The position numbers and the translations under genes are program-made. This document shows, piece after piece, positions 62,311-64,000 of a DNA stretch of 64,000 bases (its first letter is position 1; every line of letters starts with the position of its first letter). The notes beneath the pieces are model-generated. The model saw nothing but the letters and a program-made list of their open reading frames with translations. It did no database searches and was not told the origin of the DNA. This stretch comes from Mesorhizobium sp. (GTDB lineage Bacteria; Pseudomonadota; Alphaproteobacteria; Rhizobiales; Rhizobiaceae): positions 62,001 through 126,000 of the forward strand of contig SAQL01000014.1 of the NCBI GenBank assembly GCA_004020645.1, written 5' to 3'.

Positions 62311-62603
62311 GCTGGTGATTTCCTGGCCGGCAATTTCCTGGCCGATAATTTCCTGGCGAGATCGACGGATGCGATGGCGTGGTTGCGCGTGTCGCGTTCG
62401 ACCACCAGCCATTGGCGGCAACCGGTCACGTGCTGCCAGAACTCGCGGTGCAGGCCCGCCGGATTTGTCCTGACATAGACGTAACGGTACCAGGCCTCCG
62501 GATCGGGATCGTCGTGGGCCGGGCGCGTGACGGAAGCATCACCACCGTAGCGGAACTCGTCATGGTCGCGCGGACCGCAGCAGGGGCATTCGATGCGCAG
62601 CAT
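62307..62603 (-). CDS. soxD: Sarcosine oxidase delta subunit
   Basis: The 98-residue protein has the zinc site CPCCGPRDHDEF and the conserved DDPDPEAWYRYVYVRTNPAG and GCRQWLVVERDT. The C-terminus is extended by the repeated ARKLS-ARKLP-ARKSP, encoded by a 15-base tandem repeat. It overlaps soxA by four bases. Confidence 0.92.
   Translation of the reverse strand: MLRIECPCCGPRDHDEFRYGGDASVTRPAHDDPDPEAWYRYVYVRTNPAGLHREFWQHVTGCRQWLVVERDTRNHAIASVDLARKLSARKLPARKSPA
62318..62358 (-). repeat. 15-bp in-frame tandem repeat at the end of soxD
   Basis: ATTTCCTGGC (plus-strand reading) recurs with a 15-base period at 62318, 62333 and 62348. In soxD it encodes three Ala-Arg-Lys-x-x units. Because the period is a multiple of three, copy number can vary without breaking the frame. 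Confidence 0.75.
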
Positions 62604-62616
62604 TGTCTTGCGCCTC

Positions 62617-63873
62617 CTATTGCAGCCAGGCGGAGGGGCCGGCGCCAGCCTCGTCGAGCGTGTGGCCGGTGCGGAAACGATCGAGCCCGTAGGCTGCGAT
62701 CAACGGATGCGGCTTGCCGGTGGCGATCGTGTGGGCGAAGCACCAGCCGGAAGCCGGCGTCGCCTTGAAGCCGCCGTAGCACCAGCCGCCGTTGAGAAAG
62801 AGGCCCTCGATCGGCGTCGGGCAGATGATCGGGCTGGCATCGGGCGTCATGTCCATGACGCCGCCCCAATGGCGCAGCAGACGGACGCGCGAAATGCATG
62901 GCATCAGCGCAATCGCCGCCTCCGCCACTTCGCGCACGACGCCGAGATTGCCGCGCTGGGCGTAGGAATTGTAGCCGTCGAGATTGCCGCCGAAGACCAG
63001 CCCGCCCTTGTCCGACTGGCTGACGTAGAAATGATCGGCGCCATAGGCGACGACGTGGTCTACCAACGGCTTCAGCGGCTCGGTGACGAAGGCCTGCAGG
63101 ACGTGGCTTTCGATCGGCAGTTCCAGGCCGGCCTTGGCGCCGAGCACGGATGTATGACCGGCAACAGAGAGGCCGACCTTACCGGCGCCGATCCGGCCTT
63201 TCGTCGTTTCGACGCCGACGATCCTGTCGCCGTCGCGGAGGAAGCCAGTCACCTCGCAGTTCTGGATAATGTCGACGCCATGGCCGTCGGCGGCGCGCGC
63301 ATAGCCCCAGGCAACGGCGTCGTGGCGCGCCGTGCCCGCCCGGCCCTGGAAGATGGCGCCATGGATCGGAAAGCGGGCGGTGTCGGAGAAATCGAGATAG
63401 GGCACGAGACGGCGCACCTCGTCGCGGTCGAGGATGTCGGCATCGATGCCGTTCAGCCGCATGATGTTGGCGCGGTGGCTGAAGCCGTCGAGCTGATCGG
63501 CCGAATGCGCGGTGACGAGCTGGCCGCGTTGCGAGAACATGACGTTGAAGTTCAGCGCCCCCGACATGCCCTCCCAGAGCTTCATCGAGAATTCGTAGAA
63601 CTGGGTGTTGCCGTCGAGCAGGTAGTTGGAGCGGATGACGGTGGTGTTGCGGCCGACATTGCCGCCGCCGATATAGGCTTTTTCGAGCACCGCGACATTG
63701 CGGATGCCGTGGTTCTCGGCGAGGTAGAACGCGGTAGCGAGGCCGTGTCCACCGCCGCCGATGACGATCACGTCGTAGGACGGTTTTGGCTCCGCTGCCC
63801 GCCAGGCGCGCTGCCAGTTCTTCTGGCCAGACAGCGCGTTGCGGAAAATCGAAAATGCCGAGTAGCGCGCCAT
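62617..63873 (-). CDS. soxB: Sarcosine oxidase beta subunit
   Basis: The 418-residue protein has the FAD motif VIVIGGGGHGLATAFYLAE. GTARHDAVAWGYARAA is the region that carries the flavin-linked histidine in characterised enzymes (from memory). GGWCYGGFKATPASGWCFA completes the pattern. It is followed by soxD after 13 bases. Confidence 0.93.
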   Translation of the reverse strand: MARYSAFSIFRNALSGQKNWQRAWRAAEPKPSYDVIVIGGGGHGLATAFYLAENHGIRNVAVLEKAYIGGGNVGRNTTVIRSNYLLDGNTQFYEFSMKLWEGMSGALNFNVMFSQRGQLVTAHSADQLDGFSHRANIMRLNGIDADILDRDEVRRLVPYLDFSDTARFPIHGAIFQGRAGTARHDAVAWGYARAADGHGVDIIQNCEVTGFLRDGDRIVGVETTKGRIGAGKVGLSVAGHTSVLGAKAGLELPIESHVLQAFVTEPLKPLVDHVVAYGADHFYVSQSDKGGLVFGGNLDGYNSYAQRGNLGVVREVAEAAIALMPCISRVRLLRHWGGVMDMTPDASPIICPTPIEGLFLNGGWCYGGFKATPASGWCFAHTIATGKPHPLIAAYGLDRFRTGHTLDEAGAGPSAWLQ

Positions 63874-63882
63874 GCCTGCGGC

Positions 63883-64000
63883 CTAGCGAATGATCGGGCC
63901 GGCCGGCGTGCAGGTAAGCACTTCGGCGCCCGCATCGGTCAGAAGCACGGTGTTGGAGACGAAGTCGTCGCCGCGGCCGGTACCCATCAGCCACGACAGG
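63883..64000 (-). CDS. M24 metallopeptidase/creatinase-like enzyme, partial C-terminus
   Basis: Only the last 39 codons are in the window: MGTGRGDDFVSNTVLLTDAG, EVLTCTPAGPIIR and a stop. This is the typical end of M24 'pita-bread' proteins such as creatinase and Xaa-Pro aminopeptidase relatives. A creatinase-type enzyme that releases sarcosine would suit the adjacent soxBDAG operon, but the family assignment within M24 is open. Confidence 0.65.
   Translation of the reverse strand, partial: LSWLMGTGRGDDFVSNTVLLTDAGAEVLTCTPAGPIIR

Noticed and set aside
1..64000. Insertion sequences, integrases, tRNA genes or CRISPR arrays as causes of the relics
   Set aside because: I found no transposase, integrase, tRNA-like clover leaf or regularly spaced repeats; the relics show no flanking terminal repeats.

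Overview
The window is GC-rich DNA that looks like a Hyphomicrobiales (rhizobial) genome, most likely Mesorhizobium or a close relative. The evidence is the gene families present (BASS transporter, DUF2092/DUF3300/DUF2950 proteins, CHASE2 cyclase, tetrameric sarcosine oxidase, many ABC uptake operons) and an intergenic mosaic hairpin at 17288-17390 of a kind I associate with Mesorhizobium. This placement is inference. I saw no rRNA or tRNA gene, CRISPR array, insertion sequence or phage gene.

Layout. 1-2284: tail of a BASS-type transporter, a convergent AraC regulator and a small SpoIIAA-like protein. 2542-22455: a long, almost entirely plus-strand envelope cluster. It holds two paralogous sulfatases, one intact formylglycine-generating enzyme (FGE) and one FGE relic, a HAD hydrolase, DUF2092, DUF3300, DUF2950 and DUF3604 proteins, a large MscS channel, an HlyD-type fusion protein, a parvulin-like protein and a HupE/UreJ protein. 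It ends beside a shattered 3' end of glgE. 23178-31425: a ROK repressor diverging from a carbohydrate ABC importer with two SDR dehydrogenases and a TIM-barrel epimerase. 31772-37388: mgtE with a long leader, then a three-gene envelope-signalling operon (TPR/beta-barrel, FecR, CHASE2-cyclase). 37449-42643: remnants of a peptide-uptake/ggt locus around an intact hydrolase, a second hydrolase, an arginase-family enzyme, a LysR regulator and a cupin.

42661-64000: a catabolic region. A minus-strand operon (51441 down to 42661) encodes a DUF1185 protein, an alpha/beta-hydrolase/flavin-reductase fusion, an LLM monooxygenase, an aldehyde dehydrogenase and a spermidine/putrescine-type ABC importer. 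A divergent GntR regulator sits next to a perfect 14-bp palindrome. A plus-strand set (53338-58838) encodes an SDR, a 3-hydroxyacyl-CoA dehydrogenase-type enzyme, a BKACE beta-keto acid cleavage enzyme, an acyl-CoA dehydrogenase and an APH-type kinase. A convergent minus-strand operon encodes sarcosine oxidase (soxB-D-A-G) behind an M24 creatinase-like gene cut by the window edge. Together these suggest uptake and breakdown of an amine or N-methylated compound through CoA intermediates and sarcosine-like products. The substrate cannot be read from the sequence.

The region carries at least six gene relics (FGE, glgE, peptide-binding protein, ggt, ABC permease tail, SMP-30). They lie between intact cassettes and record repeated replacement of accessory modules.
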